From assembly GCF_009712425.2 (NCBI RefSeq), contig NZ_VCJR02000001.1:1554001-1618000 (forward strand): 64,000 nt of DNA, read 5' to 3'. The stretch's first letter is position 1. Each line of letters starts with the position of its first letter. Origin of the DNA: Aquisalinus luteolus. Lineage in GTDB: Bacteria > Pseudomonadota > Alphaproteobacteria > Caulobacterales > Parvularculaceae. This document shows, one piece after another, positions 1 through 9,302 of this stretch. Below the pieces are notes generated by a model. That model made no database searches and had not been told where the DNA came from. It saw only the letters and a program-made list of their open reading frames with translations. The position numbers were made by a program, and so were the translations under genes.

Positions 1-10
1 GCCAAGAGCA

Positions 11-3000
11 TCAGACGAGCTCGACGTCAGCGACGCCTTCAATCGTCTTGATTGCGCCTTTCATGGCCACGGTCGCTGCGACCTCGCCCGGCAGCTTCAT
101 TTCGACCTCGCAGCCGGTTTCAGGCAGGTAAAGCAGGATTGAGGCCGTCCCCGTTGCTTCTGCAGGCTTGCCGCTGTCGAACAGGCGCCGGCGGATCGAC
201 GGCAGCGCCTCGGGCGTCATCACCGATATGCGCAACTCGGCCTTGGTCGTGGCAGCAGCCCGTTCCAGCAATTGCACGCCCTCCCCGGTCAGGCGGATCT
301 CGCCATCCCGGTCCTCGGCGGTGACCGACATCAGCACCAGCTTGCCGGGCTGGAGATGGTCCCGCGCGGCATCGAGCAGTTCAGAGAACACCGTGACCTC
401 GAACTCGCCCGTCTGGTCCGACAGGGCGACCCAAGCGAAGGGCTTGCCGGTCTTGGACCGGCGCGGCGTGAAGGCGCGGATCACCCCGGCAATCGACAAA
501 CTGATGCGCGTATCGGCCGCGCGCTGGGCGACCTCGGTGAACGGCACGACATTCAGCTTACGCAGGGCAGATGCATAGTCATCGAGCGGATGGCCCGAGA
601 AATAGAAACCGATGGCGGCGCGCTCGTTGTCGAGCCTCTCCAGTGGTGGCCAGTCATCGGCCTTTTTCAACGCCGGCCGGGCGAGCGCAGGCGCTTCCGC
701 CGCGCCAAACAGGCCACCCTGGTCGGAATTGCGCTCTTCTGCGACAGCCGAGGAATACCGCACAAGGAAGTCGGCATTGGCAAAGATCTGCGCCCGGTTC
801 GGATGGATGGAATCAAACGCCCCGGCCTTGGCGAGGTTTTCAAAGCCGCGCTTGCCGATCATGCGCCCGTCGACGCGCTCGACGAAATCGAAGATGTCAG
901 CAAAAGACCCGCCCTCGCGTCGTTTCTGGGCGATGTGGGCCATGGCTGCCTCGCCGACATTCTTGATCGCGCCTAGGGCATAGACGACAGCACCCTTGTC
1001 GCCGTCACCATCCGGGTCGGCCTTCACAGTAAAATCGGCCTCCGAGGCATTAACATCAGGCGCCAGTACGGTGATGCCGCTGGAACGCGCCTCCTTCATG
1101 AAAATGGCGAGCTTGTCGGTGTTGGCGCGATCGAGCGACATGGACGCGGCGAGGAATTCAGGCCCGTGATTGGCCTTCAGCCATGCTGTCTGGTAAGCGA
1201 TCCAGGCATAGGCGGCGGCGTGTGACTTGTTGAAACCGTAGCCCGCGAATTTCGCGACCATCTCGAAGATTGATTCAGCCTTGGCGCGGTCGACATTGTT
1301 TTCCTCCGCGCCTTCGACGAACCGGATCTTCTGCTTGTCCATCTCCTCTTTCTTCTTCTTGCCCATGGCGCGGCGCAGAAGGTCGGCTTCACCGAGGGAA
1401 TAGCCTGACAGGACCTGCGCGATCTGCATGACCTGCTCCTGATAGATGATGACCCCGTAGGTCTCCTTCAGGATGTTCTCCAGGAGCGGATGGAAATAAT
1501 CGGGATCCTCGCGCCCGAACTTGCGCTCGATATAGGTCGGGATGTTTTCCATCGGCCCCGGACGATAGAGCGAGACAAGCGCGATGATGTCTTCGAGAGT
1601 GTCAGGCTTCAGGCCGCGCAGGGTCGAGCGCATGCCGGTACTTTCAAGCTGGAACACGCCGACCGCCTGTCCCTCGCCCAGCATGTCGTATGTCTTGCGA
1701 TCATTGGTCGGGATATGGTCGATGTCGATCGTGACCTTGCGCTTGGCCAGTAATTCGACAGCGCGGCGGATGACGGTCAGCGTCTTCAGGCCGAGGAAGT
1801 CGAACTTCACGAGCCCTGCCGGCTCGACCCATTTCATGTTGAACTGCGTCGCCGGCATGTCGGAGCGCGGATCGCGATAGAGCGGCACCAGCTCGTCCAG
1901 CGGGCGGTCGCCAATCACCACACCGGCGGCGTGGGTCGATGCGTGGCGGTAGAGGCCCTCGAGCTTCTGAGCTTTGACCAGCAGGTCGGCGACCTGACTG
2001 TCCTTGTCACGCTCCTCGCGCAGGCGCGGCTCGGTGTTGATCGCCTCGCGCAGGGTGACCGGGTTTGCCGGATTGTTGGGCACCAGCTTGCAGAGCCGGT
2101 CAACCTGCATGAACGGCATGTTCAGCACACGGCCGACATCGCGCAGCACCGCGCGGGCCTGCAGTTTACCGAAGGTGATGATCTGCGCGACCCGGTCGCG
2201 ACCGTATTTCTCCTGCACATAGGAGATAACCTCGTCCCGCCGGTCCTGGCAGAAGTCGATATCGAAGTCGGGCATGGAGACCCGTTCGGGATTGAGGAAG
2301 CGCTCGAACAGCAGCCCGAAGCGCAACGGGTCGAGATCGGTGATCGTCAGCGACCAGGCAACGAGAGAGCCTGCACCCGACCCCCGTCCCGGCCCGACCG
2401 GCACGCCATGGGACTTTGCCCATTTGATGAAGTCGGCGACGATCAGGAAGTAACCCGGAAACCCCATGCCGCGGATGATTTCCAGCTCTTTCTCGAGCCG
2501 AGCCCAGTAATCCTCGACAGGGGCGGCAGGGTCGCCGTCAGCAAGGCGCCGCTCCAGCCCTTCACGGGCCTGGCGGGCAAGCTCCGCTGCCTCCCCGTCC
2601 ACATCATCGGCAAAGCGCGGCAGGATCGGCTTGTGCAGGCGCGGGCGAAAGGCGCAGCGCCGGGCAATCAGCACCGTGTTCTCAACCGCCTCCGGCAAGT
2701 CCTCGAAAAGTTGCGCCATTTCCGCCGGCGACCTGAAATAATGGTCGGCGGCAAGCTGGCGGCGGTCATCCATATGCACATAGGCGCCCTCTGCGATGCA
2801 CAGGAAAGCGTCATGAGCCTCATGGTCGTCAGGGGACGGAAAATAAGGCTCGGCGGTTGCGACCAGCGGCAGCTCGCGGTCATAGGCCAGCCCGAGCAAC
2901 TGGTTCTCATAGGGCTGGCGGAAGCCGCCACGCCCATCGGAGTGGCGCTGTAGCTCAATATAAAGCCGGTCGCCAAAGATCGCCTGCAGGCGCGTGACCA

Positions 3001-3472
3001 GATCGGCCGCCTCTGCCTGACGGTCGAGGGCAAGGAACCGATCGACCGGCCCGTTCGGTCCGCCGGTCAGGCAGATCAGCCCGTCGGCATAGCCCTCTAT
3101 CCGCTCGAGCGAGGAAGCAATCGCCGTCTCATTGGCCGACGAGAGGAACGCGTCACTGGTCAGTTTGAGGAGGTTGCGATAGCCGGCTTCATTCGTGGCA
3201 AGGAGAACGAGGGACGGCAGCGGCCCGGTCGAGGGCTCGGGCTGGCCAAGCGATCCGGGATCGAGCGCCAGTTGCAGGCCGGTGATCGGCTGAATACCGG
3301 CGGCAGACAGGACCTCGGAAGCTTCCAGCGCTCCGAAGAGGTTGTTCGTGTCCGTTACCGCGACGGCGGGCATCTCATGTTCAAGGCACAGCTCTTTCAG
3401 CCGGCCGATATGGATGGCCCCTTCGGCCAGCGAATAAGAAGAATGGAGATGAAGATGGATGAACGGCTGCAT
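11..3472 (-). CDS. dnaE: DNA polymerase III alpha subunit (replicative polymerase)
   Basis: Catalytic subunit of the replicative DNA polymerase. The 1153-residue product has the usual DnaE length and order: an N-terminal PHP domain with the His cluster FIHLHLHSSYSL (about residues 4-15), the palm with GPGRGSGAGS near residue 360 and the catalytic acidic motif PDFDIDF (residues 401-407), then tandem HhH and an OB fold near residue 970-1060 (ISLSIAGVIRAF). The PHP histidines at the start are largely kept, so proofreading or structural metal binding is possible. It is complete: the TGA stop lies at 11-13. It is the last gene of a same-strand run; a 31-codon ORF with a LexA box ends 64 bases upstream, so part of its transcription may be DNA-damage linked (inference). 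Identification is firm. Confidence 0.97.
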   Translation of the reverse strand: MQPFIHLHLHSSYSLAEGAIHIGRLKELCLEHEMPAVAVTDTNNLFGALEASEVLSAAGIQPITGLQLALDPGSLGQPEPSTGPLPSLVLLATNEAGYRNLLKLTSDAFLSSANETAIASSLERIEGYADGLICLTGGPNGPVDRFLALDRQAEAADLVTRLQAIFGDRLYIELQRHSDGRGGFRQPYENQLLGLAYDRELPLVATAEPYFPSPDDHEAHDAFLCIAEGAYVHMDDRRQLAADHYFRSPAEMAQLFEDLPEAVENTVLIARRCAFRPRLHKPILPRFADDVDGEAAELARQAREGLERRLADGDPAAPVEDYWARLEKELEIIRGMGFPGYFLIVADFIKWAKSHGVPVGPGRGSGAGSLVAWSLTITDLDPLRFGLLFERFLNPERVSMPDFDIDFCQDRRDEVISYVQEKYGRDRVAQIITFGKLQARAVLRDVGRVLNMPFMQVDRLCKLVPNNPANPVTLREAINTEPRLREERDKDSQVADLLVKAQKLEGLYRHASTHAAGVVIGDRPLDELVPLYRDPRSDMPATQFNMKWVEPAGLVKFDFLGLKTLTVIRRAVELLAKRKVTIDIDHIPTNDRKTYDMLGEGQAVGVFQLESTGMRSTLRGLKPDTLEDIIALVSLYRPGPMENIPTYIERKFGREDPDYFHPLLENILKETYGVIIYQEQVMQIAQVLSGYSLGEADLLRRAMGKKKKEEMDKQKIRFVEGAEENNVDRAKAESIFEMVAKFAGYGFNKSHAAAYAWIAYQTAWLKANHGPEFLAASMSLDRANTDKLAIFMKEARSSGITVLAPDVNASEADFTVKADPDGDGDKGAVVYALGAIKNVGEAAMAHIAQKRREGGSFADIFDFVERVDGRMIGKRGFENLAKAGAFDSIHPNRAQIFANADFLVRYSSAVAEERNSDQGGLFGAAEAPALARPALKKADDWPPLERLDNERAAIGFYFSGHPLDDYASALRKLNVVPFTEVAQRAADTRISLSIAGVIRAFTPRRSKTGKPFAWVALSDQTGEFEVTVFSELLDAARDHLQPGKLVLMSVTAEDRDGEIRLTGEGVQLLERAAATTKAELRISVMTPEALPSIRRRLFDSGKPAEATGTASILLYLPETGCEVEMKLPGEVAATVAMKGAIKTIEGVADVELV

Positions 3473-3536
3473 GATCTCTCCTTAGCCCGATTTGCCCGCC
3501 TTTCATGCCGCCGAGTTTTCCCCAATCACACTCGCT

Positions 3537-3632
3537 TTACCCGGCGAGCAAACCACTCCAGAGATAGACTGCCGCCACCAGCCCGAGCATGACGCCGAGG
3601 CCGAGACCATCGCGGATAAGATGTGCATTCAT
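3537..3632 (-). CDS. SOS-associated 31-residue single-pass membrane micro-protein
   Basis: A very short reading frame, ATG at 3632 and TAA at 3537-3539. It starts MNAHLIRDGLGLG and ends YLWSGLLAG. The middle (about residues 9-28) is one hydrophobic helix, so a single-pass inner-membrane protein is predicted. An ideal ribosome-binding site AAGGAGG (3638-3644) lies five bases before the ATG, strong evidence that it is translated. A perfect alphaproteobacterial LexA box lies 19 bases upstream of the start. Size, topology and control recall Caulobacter SidA, a 29-residue SOS-induced division inhibitor; no sequence homology is claimed. It could instead be an unrelated stress micro-protein. Confidence 0.68.
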   Translation of the reverse strand: MNAHLIRDGLGLGVMLGLVAAVYLWSGLLAG

Positions 3633-3637
3633 GGGAA

Positions 3638-3644
3638 CCTCCTT
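3638..3644 (-). promoter_or_regulatory. Consensus ribosome-binding site AAGGAGG
   Basis: Read on the minus strand this is AAGGAGG, five bases from the ATG at 3632. It is the best Shine-Dalgarno match noticed in the window and is the main reason to accept the 31-codon frame as a gene. Confidence 0.75.
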
Positions 3645-3650
3645 AACCTT

Positions 3651-3665
3651 GTTCACATTATGTTC
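3651..3665 (-). promoter_or_regulatory. LexA (SOS) box GTTC-N7-GTTC
   Basis: The plus strand reads GTTCACATTATGTTC, a perfect match to the direct-repeat LexA box known from alphaproteobacteria (GTTC-N7-GTTC). It sits in the only substantial spacer upstream of the micro-protein and dnaE. On the minus strand a CATAAT hexamer, a possible -10, lies inside it. A near-match lies at 3677-3691. The promoter itself is inferred. Confidence 0.7.
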
Positions 3666-3676
3666 TTAATATCAAT

Positions 3677-3691
3677 ATTCCCTTTTTGTTC
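3677..3691 (-). promoter_or_regulatory. Possible second LexA half-matching box
   Basis: Plus strand ATTCCCTTTTTGTTC: seven of the eight fixed positions of GTTC-N7-GTTC, 26 bases from the perfect box. A paired site could allow cooperative repression, but a seven-of-eight match can occur by chance. Confidence 0.35.
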
Positions 3692-3760
3692 TCATGTCCA
3701 GCAGTTTCCTCCGGAAATTGTACCGGCCAGAATTCCACAGCAAGATGAAGAAGTTAGTGC

Positions 3761-4474
3761 CTATTCGCCGAGAATGGTGACGGTGCTTTCGTCGATCTCG
3801 ACCTGTACGAGACGGCGATCCTTGATCGCAACGACGCGGTCCATGCGGGCGGCCAGCGCCCTGTCATGGGTGGCGATCAGGGCGGCAAGCCCCCGCTCCT
3901 GCACGATGTCCAGCAGCGCATCGAAGACACGACCCGATGTTTCGACATCGAGATTGCCTGTGGGCTCATCGGCCAGCAAAAGGGACGGTTCATTGGCCAA
4001 GGCCCGGGCTATGGCGACGCGCTGTTTCTCACCGCCGGAGAGCTGGGCCGGCTGGTGCTGCAGGCGCTCGGCGAGGCCGAGATTGGTAAGGATATTGGTC
4101 GAGCGGATATCTGCCTGCTTGTGGCTGCGCCCGGCGATCAGCTGTGGCAGGGAGACATTGCCTAGCGCCGTGAATTCCGGCTGCAGGTGGTGAAACTGAT
4201 AGACGAAACCAAGCGTGTCGCGGCGCAGGCGGGTGCGCTCTGCATCGTTCATCATCGAGGTTGCCCGGCCGTTGATATAGACTTCGCCACTGGTTGGCGG
4301 CTCGAGCAGGCCGGCGACATGCAGCAGTGATGACTTGCCCGAGCCAGACGGCCCAAGCAGTGCGACGATCTCGCCCTTGCTGATGGTGAAATCAACGCCT
4401 TCCAGAACCTTCAGCTCGCCGTAAAAACGGTCAAGTTTTTCAAGGTGTAATACTGTTTCTCTCGTATCGCTCAT
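3761..4474 (-). CDS. lolD: Lipoprotein-release ABC transporter ATPase LolD
   Basis: Cytoplasmic ATPase that powers release of outer-membrane lipoproteins from the inner membrane. The 237-residue product has Walker A GPSGSGKSS (residues 41-49), the ABC signature LSGGEKQR, and Walker B with LLLADEPTGNLD. The TGNL extension and overall sequence match the LolD/MacB/FtsE group. It follows the permease gene by 11 bases on the same strand, as expected for a LolCD operon, and the proS-lolC-lolD-dnaE order is common in alphaproteobacteria. Specificity for Lol rather than another MacB-like exporter rests on this partner and context. Confidence 0.93.
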   Translation of the reverse strand: MSDTRETVLHLEKLDRFYGELKVLEGVDFTISKGEIVALLGPSGSGKSSLLHVAGLLEPPTSGEVYINGRATSMMNDAERTRLRRDTLGFVYQFHHLQPEFTALGNVSLPQLIAGRSHKQADIRSTNILTNLGLAERLQHQPAQLSGGEKQRVAIARALANEPSLLLADEPTGNLDVETSGRVFDALLDIVQERGLAALIATHDRALAARMDRVVAIKDRRLVQVEIDESTVTILGE

Positions 4475-4485
4475 GACCTCTCCCC

Positions 4486-5799
4486 CTACTCGTAACGCAG
4501 CGCTTCGACGGGATCGAGACTGGCAGCGCGCCAGGCCGGATAGAGCGTCGACAGGAAGGACATGACCAGCGCAAAGGAGACAACCGAAATCACTTCGGCG
4601 AACTGCACCCGCGCCGGCATCTGGTCGAACAGATAGACCTCTGACGGGAACAGGCGGAAGCCGAACCAGTCGGACAGCGCCATCTCGATTGGCCCGACAT
4701 TCAGGCTGATCAGGACACCGAGAACAAGGCCTGTCAGCGTGCCAAGGAAGCCGATCATCATGCCAGACAGGAAAAAGATGCGCATGACAGAGCCACGCGT
4801 CGCGCCCAGCGTGCGCATAACGGCGATGTCCGACATCTTGTCCTTCACCAGCATGACAAGTCCGGTGATGATGTTGAGGACGGCGACAGCAAGGATCAGC
4901 GACAGGATGATCCGCATCAGCGCCCGCTCCGTCTGCAGCGCATTGAAATAGGACTGGTGCAGGTTCTGCCAGTTATAGGCGTAAAGCGTGTCACTTAGTT
5001 GGGCGAGGATGCGTTCCTGATAGGGCCGGATATCTTGCGGCGCGTCGACCCGCACCTCGATCTTGTCCACCGCCTCGCCACGGCGGAAGAACAGCTGCGC
5101 CTGCTGCAGCGGCATGTAGATAAAGCCGCTGTCATATTCGGACATGCCGATGGAATAGATGGCGCCGACATAATAGGTCTTGTCGCGGATCGGCGATGTC
5201 CCCATCGGCGTCTCTGCCCCGCCTGCCGTGATAACCGTCACCGGGCTGCCGATACCGACACCCAGATTGGCGGCGAGACGACGTCCCATGACGATCTCAT
5301 TGCCACCATTGCGCCCCTCGCCGAAGGTCTCGAGAGAGCCCTCGATCAGATGGTCTTCGCCGGCGATCAATTCAATACTCCTGAGGTCCTCCGGCTCTAT
5401 GCCATAGGCGATGGCAGCGGTCTGGCCACCTGCGGTCAGATAGACATAGTCCTGAACGATGGGGATCGCCGATTCCACCCCGGCGATCTGACGCAGGTCT
5501 TCGCTCAGACCAGCATAGTTCGTCAGCTCCGCATCCTGCGTTGCCTGAACATAGATGTGGCCGTTCACGCCCAGCAACTGGTCAAGCAGCTTGGCACGAA
5601 AGCCCTCCATCACCGACATGACAACGATCAGCACGGTGACAGCGAGCGCAATGCCAATGAAGGCGATGATCGAGATCAGGGAGACACCCGATCCCTTCTT
5701 GGTCGCCGAGATATAGCGACGCGCCACGGTCCATTCGAACAGGCCGAAAGGCCGTGTTGCCGAGCCTTCCGGCGTGGCTTTCTCTGTCGATGCGGTCAT
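4486..5799 (-). CDS. lolC: Lipoprotein-release ABC transporter permease LolC/LolE family
   Basis: Inner-membrane permease of the lipoprotein-sorting transporter. The 437 residues show the family topology: a first membrane helix near residues 38-65 (SLISIIAFIGIALAVTVLIV), a long periplasmic domain, then three helices in the C-terminal third (IILSLILAVAVLNIITGLV; the FFLSGMMIGFLGTLTGLVLG stretch; a last helix before YPAWRAASLDPVEALRYE). The closing PxWRAAxxDPxEALR motif is typical. Only one permease gene is present beside lolD, so the transporter probably uses a homodimer rather than separate LolC and LolE (inference). Confidence 0.92.
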   Translation of the reverse strand: MTASTEKATPEGSATRPFGLFEWTVARRYISATKKGSGVSLISIIAFIGIALAVTVLIVVMSVMEGFRAKLLDQLLGVNGHIYVQATQDAELTNYAGLSEDLRQIAGVESAIPIVQDYVYLTAGGQTAAIAYGIEPEDLRSIELIAGEDHLIEGSLETFGEGRNGGNEIVMGRRLAANLGVGIGSPVTVITAGGAETPMGTSPIRDKTYYVGAIYSIGMSEYDSGFIYMPLQQAQLFFRRGEAVDKIEVRVDAPQDIRPYQERILAQLSDTLYAYNWQNLHQSYFNALQTERALMRIILSLILAVAVLNIITGLVMLVKDKMSDIAVMRTLGATRGSVMRIFFLSGMMIGFLGTLTGLVLGVLISLNVGPIEMALSDWFGFRLFPSEVYLFDQMPARVQFAEVISVVSFALVMSFLSTLYPAWRAASLDPVEALRYE

Positions 5800-5944
5800 G
5801 GTCTCGCCCGGCGCCCTGAAATTGATATCCGGCAGACCATGGGCGGCTTCTTGCCGTCCGGCAAGTGTCGTCTGCTTAATCTTTCACCTGAAGAAAGACC
5901 GGCACTGACAGGCTTTTGGTCTTCAAACATAAAGAAGAGACGGC

Positions 5945-7312
5945 TCACGCCCTGCCCTCCATCCATTTGTATTTCTCCCCGGCCCGGAAGCGGGACAGGC
6001 CATTGCGCAGGACGGCCTCCAGATCATCGACGCGGGCAGCGATCTCGCGGCGATCATCTTCACTGACCATCGCCGTCATGGCCGCTTTTTCCAGCGCCTG
6101 TGCGTGATGGAGCACCACCGCCTTGCGGGCGGGGTCGTCGACATCGAACAGGACATTGGCGAGCACCGACAGGGTGGACAGGCTGGCATTCCGGTCCGGT
6201 GCCACATAGGGCCGGATGCGGTCGAAGATCAGGCTGGCGATCTCCTCGAAATTCAGCGGCCGGGCGATCACGCGGATATGGCCATCCTTGTCACGGCGTA
6301 CCGCCGCGGGTGACGATCCGCGACCGGCAGCCGACAGGGCCGCCCCCATCCAGTGGATCGTATCCGTTGCTGTGTAGGGGTCGTTGATGCCGGGCGACAG
6401 GGCGCGGGCAGTGATACCGGTCATCTGGTCGATCAGAAAGCCGATATCCTGGTCCTGCGTCTTCGCCGCGCCCCAGGCATAGCAGGCGCGAACGGCACTC
6501 AACGCTTCCGTGGAGGCATTCTCGGGTGGCCAGATCCATGCCAGCGGCCGGTCGTCGGTAACGAAGTCGCCCGGGCGGCGCGTGACGCGTACGATCAACC
6601 CCTTGTCCCGCGCCACATTGAAGATCTCTTCCGCCGACAGGGTGTAGATATATCCCGTGCCATTGGCGAGAACCGGCACGGCATCCTGCAGGAAGCCTTC
6701 GGGCATATCAGGTGAATCGCTGCCGCCATTACCCTCCCCCAGCTCCTGCGGAAAGCGGTTGCGAATGTCGCGCAGGAGATCGTTTCCCAGACGCGCGATC
6801 ACGTTGGAGACGTGGAGCGTCTCCAGGATATGGTGGATGAAATAGATGAAGGTGATCAGGCTGGCGCCGGCAAAGAACAGCGCGATGATGACCGTCAGGT
6901 GCGGCACGAACGTGGTCTCGCCCGCATGCACCCGATACAGCGCCAGCAGGCAATAGACGAAGGTTGCGATGAAGATGCCGAGAACCGCCTGGTTCGACTT
7001 GTCGCGCATGAATTCCGGGATGATGTGCGGCCCGTACTGGCCTGACGCGAAAACGATGGCGGCGATGGTGATGGAAAAGACGATACCGGCGACAGAGATC
7101 ATGGACCCGCCGACCATGCTCAGGATCGTGCGCGCGCCTTCCGGACTGCTGGAACCGAACCAGCTGATCTGCATGAAGAATTCTTCTTCAAGGATCACGT
7201 CGAGCTGGAGAGAGCCGAAGGCCAGCAATATCGCGCCCAGAACGATAACGCCCGGCACGAACCAGTAACTTGCCTTGATCCGGCGATAGAGCGCCAGCGC
7301 TTTCGTCTTCAT
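5945..7312 (-). CDS. DUF2254 family membrane protein
   Basis: Predicted inner-membrane protein of 455 residues in the DUF2254 family, whose function is not established. It starts with a basic segment and a first helix (WFVPGVIVLGAILLAFGSLQ), has further helices around the ISVAGIVFSITIAAIVFASG, LGIFIATFVYCLLALYR and LTVIIALFFAGASLITFIYF stretches, and a large soluble C-terminal half with PGINDPYTA. I start it at the ATG at 7312, which has GAGGG five bases upstream; an in-frame TTG at 7330 is the alternative. It begins 24 bases after the aspartoacylase-like gene and probably shares its transcript. Confidence 0.85.
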   Translation of the reverse strand: MKTKALALYRRIKASYWFVPGVIVLGAILLAFGSLQLDVILEEEFFMQISWFGSSSPEGARTILSMVGGSMISVAGIVFSITIAAIVFASGQYGPHIIPEFMRDKSNQAVLGIFIATFVYCLLALYRVHAGETTFVPHLTVIIALFFAGASLITFIYFIHHILETLHVSNVIARLGNDLLRDIRNRFPQELGEGNGGSDSPDMPEGFLQDAVPVLANGTGYIYTLSAEEIFNVARDKGLIVRVTRRPGDFVTDDRPLAWIWPPENASTEALSAVRACYAWGAAKTQDQDIGFLIDQMTGITARALSPGINDPYTATDTIHWMGAALSAAGRGSSPAAVRRDKDGHIRVIARPLNFEEIASLIFDRIRPYVAPDRNASLSTLSVLANVLFDVDDPARKAVVLHHAQALEKAAMTAMVSEDDRREIAARVDDLEAVLRNGLSRFRAGEKYKWMEGRA

Positions 7313-7336
7313 GAGGTCCCTCGCATACAATCCCCT

Positions 7337-8371
7337 TTATACGATTTCCGTATCGAACAGCGGATCGCTGCCGAGCTGCTTTTCAAGGGACTGGATATCC
7401 TCGTCGATGGCCCCGGGGTCGAACACCTTGGCGATATGAAAGATTGCATCGCCCTGGTTCACCGCCGGCATGTTTGACCGCCCGATGACGATGCCGCTGA
7501 TCGGTGCACGCAGTTCCTTTTCCTCGTATCCGAGCGGGTCGGAGACGATGGAAAGCACTTCCCCCTTCTCGACCGCATCGCCAAGCCCCTTGAGCAGGCG
7601 CATCAGCCCGCCGGATGGCGCACGGACCCAGACGCTGAGTTTGGACATGACCGGTTCCTTCGAGCCTTGTGCGAAACCGCGACGATGCAGCATGCCGAGA
7701 TATTGCATGACCCGCATCACGCCCTTCACGCCGATGCGCACGGCGAACTCGTTGAAGCGCAACGCCTCACCCGCCTCATAGAGCAGCGTGTTCACGCCCA
7801 CCGCCTGGGATGCTTCACGCAGCGAACCGTCGCGGATATCCGCTTTCAGGATGATCGGCGCACCGAAGGCTGCGGCCATATCCCTGACGGCGTCACTTGC
7901 GAGATCAGCCCTGATCTGGGGCAGGTTTTCCCGGTGGATCGCGGCGGTGTGCAGGTCGATGCCATAGTCAGCGCGCGAGACGATCTCTTCCATGAACTTG
8001 TAGGCGAGCTGCCCGGCAAGCGATCCGGTCTTCGAGCCCGGGAAAGACCGGTTCAGGTCGCGGCGATCCGGCAGGTAGCGCGAATTGGCGATAAAGCCAT
8101 AAGTGTTGACGATCGGGATCAGCAACAGCGTGCCACGCACTTTCTCGACCGTCAGCTTGCTGACCAGCCGCCGGATGATCTCCGCACCGAGGATCTCGTC
8201 GCCATGGATAGCGGCAGACACGAACAGCACCGGCCCTGGCTTCCTGCCGTGCATGACATGCACCGGCATCGACACCTGGGTGTGATCGGACAGGACACTG
8301 AGGGGCAATTCGACAGTCTTTTGCGTACCCGGTTCGATGGCCTGCCCACCGATCGTGAATGGCTCTCGCAT
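7337..8371 (-). CDS. Succinylglutamate desuccinylase/aspartoacylase-family zinc hydrolase
   Basis: Zinc-dependent amidohydrolase of the M14-like AstE/aspartoacylase superfamily, 344 residues. The zinc motif HGDE (SAAIHGDEILGAEII, near residue 55-70) and a later IDLHTAA (near residue 140) supply the expected His/Glu ligands. The C-terminal segment (ELRAPISGIVIGR, VNQGDAIFHI) looks like the biotinyl-lipoyl-type beta domain seen in this subgroup. It lies nine bases behind rimK, and this linkage is known in several proteobacteria. A role in trimming or recycling glutamate-type modifications made by RimK is plausible but inferred. Confidence 0.85.
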   Translation of the reverse strand: MREPFTIGGQAIEPGTQKTVELPLSVLSDHTQVSMPVHVMHGRKPGPVLFVSAAIHGDEILGAEIIRRLVSKLTVEKVRGTLLLIPIVNTYGFIANSRYLPDRRDLNRSFPGSKTGSLAGQLAYKFMEEIVSRADYGIDLHTAAIHRENLPQIRADLASDAVRDMAAAFGAPIILKADIRDGSLREASQAVGVNTLLYEAGEALRFNEFAVRIGVKGVMRVMQYLGMLHRRGFAQGSKEPVMSKLSVWVRAPSGGLMRLLKGLGDAVEKGEVLSIVSDPLGYEEKELRAPISGIVIGRSNMPAVNQGDAIFHIAKVFDPGAIDEDIQSLEKQLGSDPLFDTEIV

Positions 8372-8380
8372 CAGGCAGTC

Positions 8381-9286
8381 TTATCCCTTGCCCTTGGTCT
8401 TCGTCTTGCCCGGCACCGCTGCCTTCTCGATGTGCTCGATGATCTTGCCTGCAACGTCGATGCCGGTCGCGGTTTCGACGCCTTCCAGGCCGGGCGAGGA
8501 GTTCACCTCCATCACTACTGGCCCATGGTTGGAGCGAAGCAAGTCGACACCGCATACATTCAGGCCCATGGCCTTGGCCGCGGCGACAGCAGTGGAGCGT
8601 TCGGTTGGCGTGATCTTCACCGCGCTGGCAGACCCGCCGCGATGCAGGTTGGAGCGGAAATCCCCCTCCTTTCCCTTGCGCATCATCGAGGCAACGACCT
8701 TGTCGCCGACCACGAGACAGCGGATATCCTCACCATTGGCTTCCTTGACGAATTCCTGGACCAGAATATCGGTCGAGACCGAAGAGAATGCCTGGATGAC
8801 GGATTCAGCCGACTTGTTGGTTTCGGCGAGCACGACACCCAGACCCTGCGTACCCTCCAGCAGCTTTATGACGACCGGCGCACCGCCCATCAGGTCGAGC
8901 ATCTTTTCAGCATCGGACGTGCGGTGGGCGAAGATGGTTACAGGCAGGCCGATACCCTTGCGCGCCAGAAGCTGCAGCGAGCGCAGCTTGTCACGCGAAC
9001 GGGAGATCGCAACCGATTCATTGACCGGATAGACGCCCATCATCTCGAACTGGCGCAGGATGGCAGTACCGAAAAACGTCACCGACGCCCCGATACGCGG
9101 GATGACCGCGTCATACTTGCCCAGCTTCTCCCCACCATAAATGATCTCGGGCTTGTGGGCAGCGATGTTGATATAGCAGCGCAGGTGATTGATCACGTCG
9201 ATTTCGTGACCGCGCGCTTCTGCGGCTTCCACCAGCCTTTTGTGAGAGTAAAGATTGGCGTTGCGGCACATCAGTGCAAGTTTCAT
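8381..9286 (-). CDS. rimK: Ribosomal protein S6 glutamate ligase RimK (ATP-grasp)
   Basis: ATP-grasp ligase; the family adds glutamate residues to the C-terminus of ribosomal protein S6 and can make poly-glutamate. The start chosen is [18 protein letters not shown] at 9286, preceded by AAAGG, giving 301 residues, the normal RimK length; the upstream extension to 9385 has no family character. Typical segments are [32 protein letters not shown] (phosphate/ATP loop), [15 protein letters not shown] and [13 protein letters not shown] (metal ligands). It sits between the zinc protease and the aspartoacylase-like gene, the typical rim cluster. Confidence 0.93.
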   Translation of the reverse strand: MKLALMCRNANLYSHKRLVEAAEARGHEIDVINHLRCYINIAAHKPEIIYGGEKLGKYDAVIPRIGASVTFFGTAILRQFEMMGVYPVNESVAISRSRDKLRSLQLLARKGIGLPVTIFAHRTSDAEKMLDLMGGAPVVIKLLEGTQGLGVVLAETNKSAESVIQAFSSVSTDILVQEFVKEANGEDIRCLVVGDKVVASMMRKGKEGDFRSNLHRGGSASAVKITPTERSTAVAAAKAMGLNVCGVDLLRSNHGPVVMEVNSSPGLEGVETATGIDVAGKIIEHIEKAAVPGKTKTKGKG

Positions 9287-9302
9287 AACGAACCTTTGTT
9301 GG

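Noticed and set aside
3473-3536. Terminator between the micro-protein and dnaE
   Set aside because: No stem followed by a T-run was found in this 64-base spacer.
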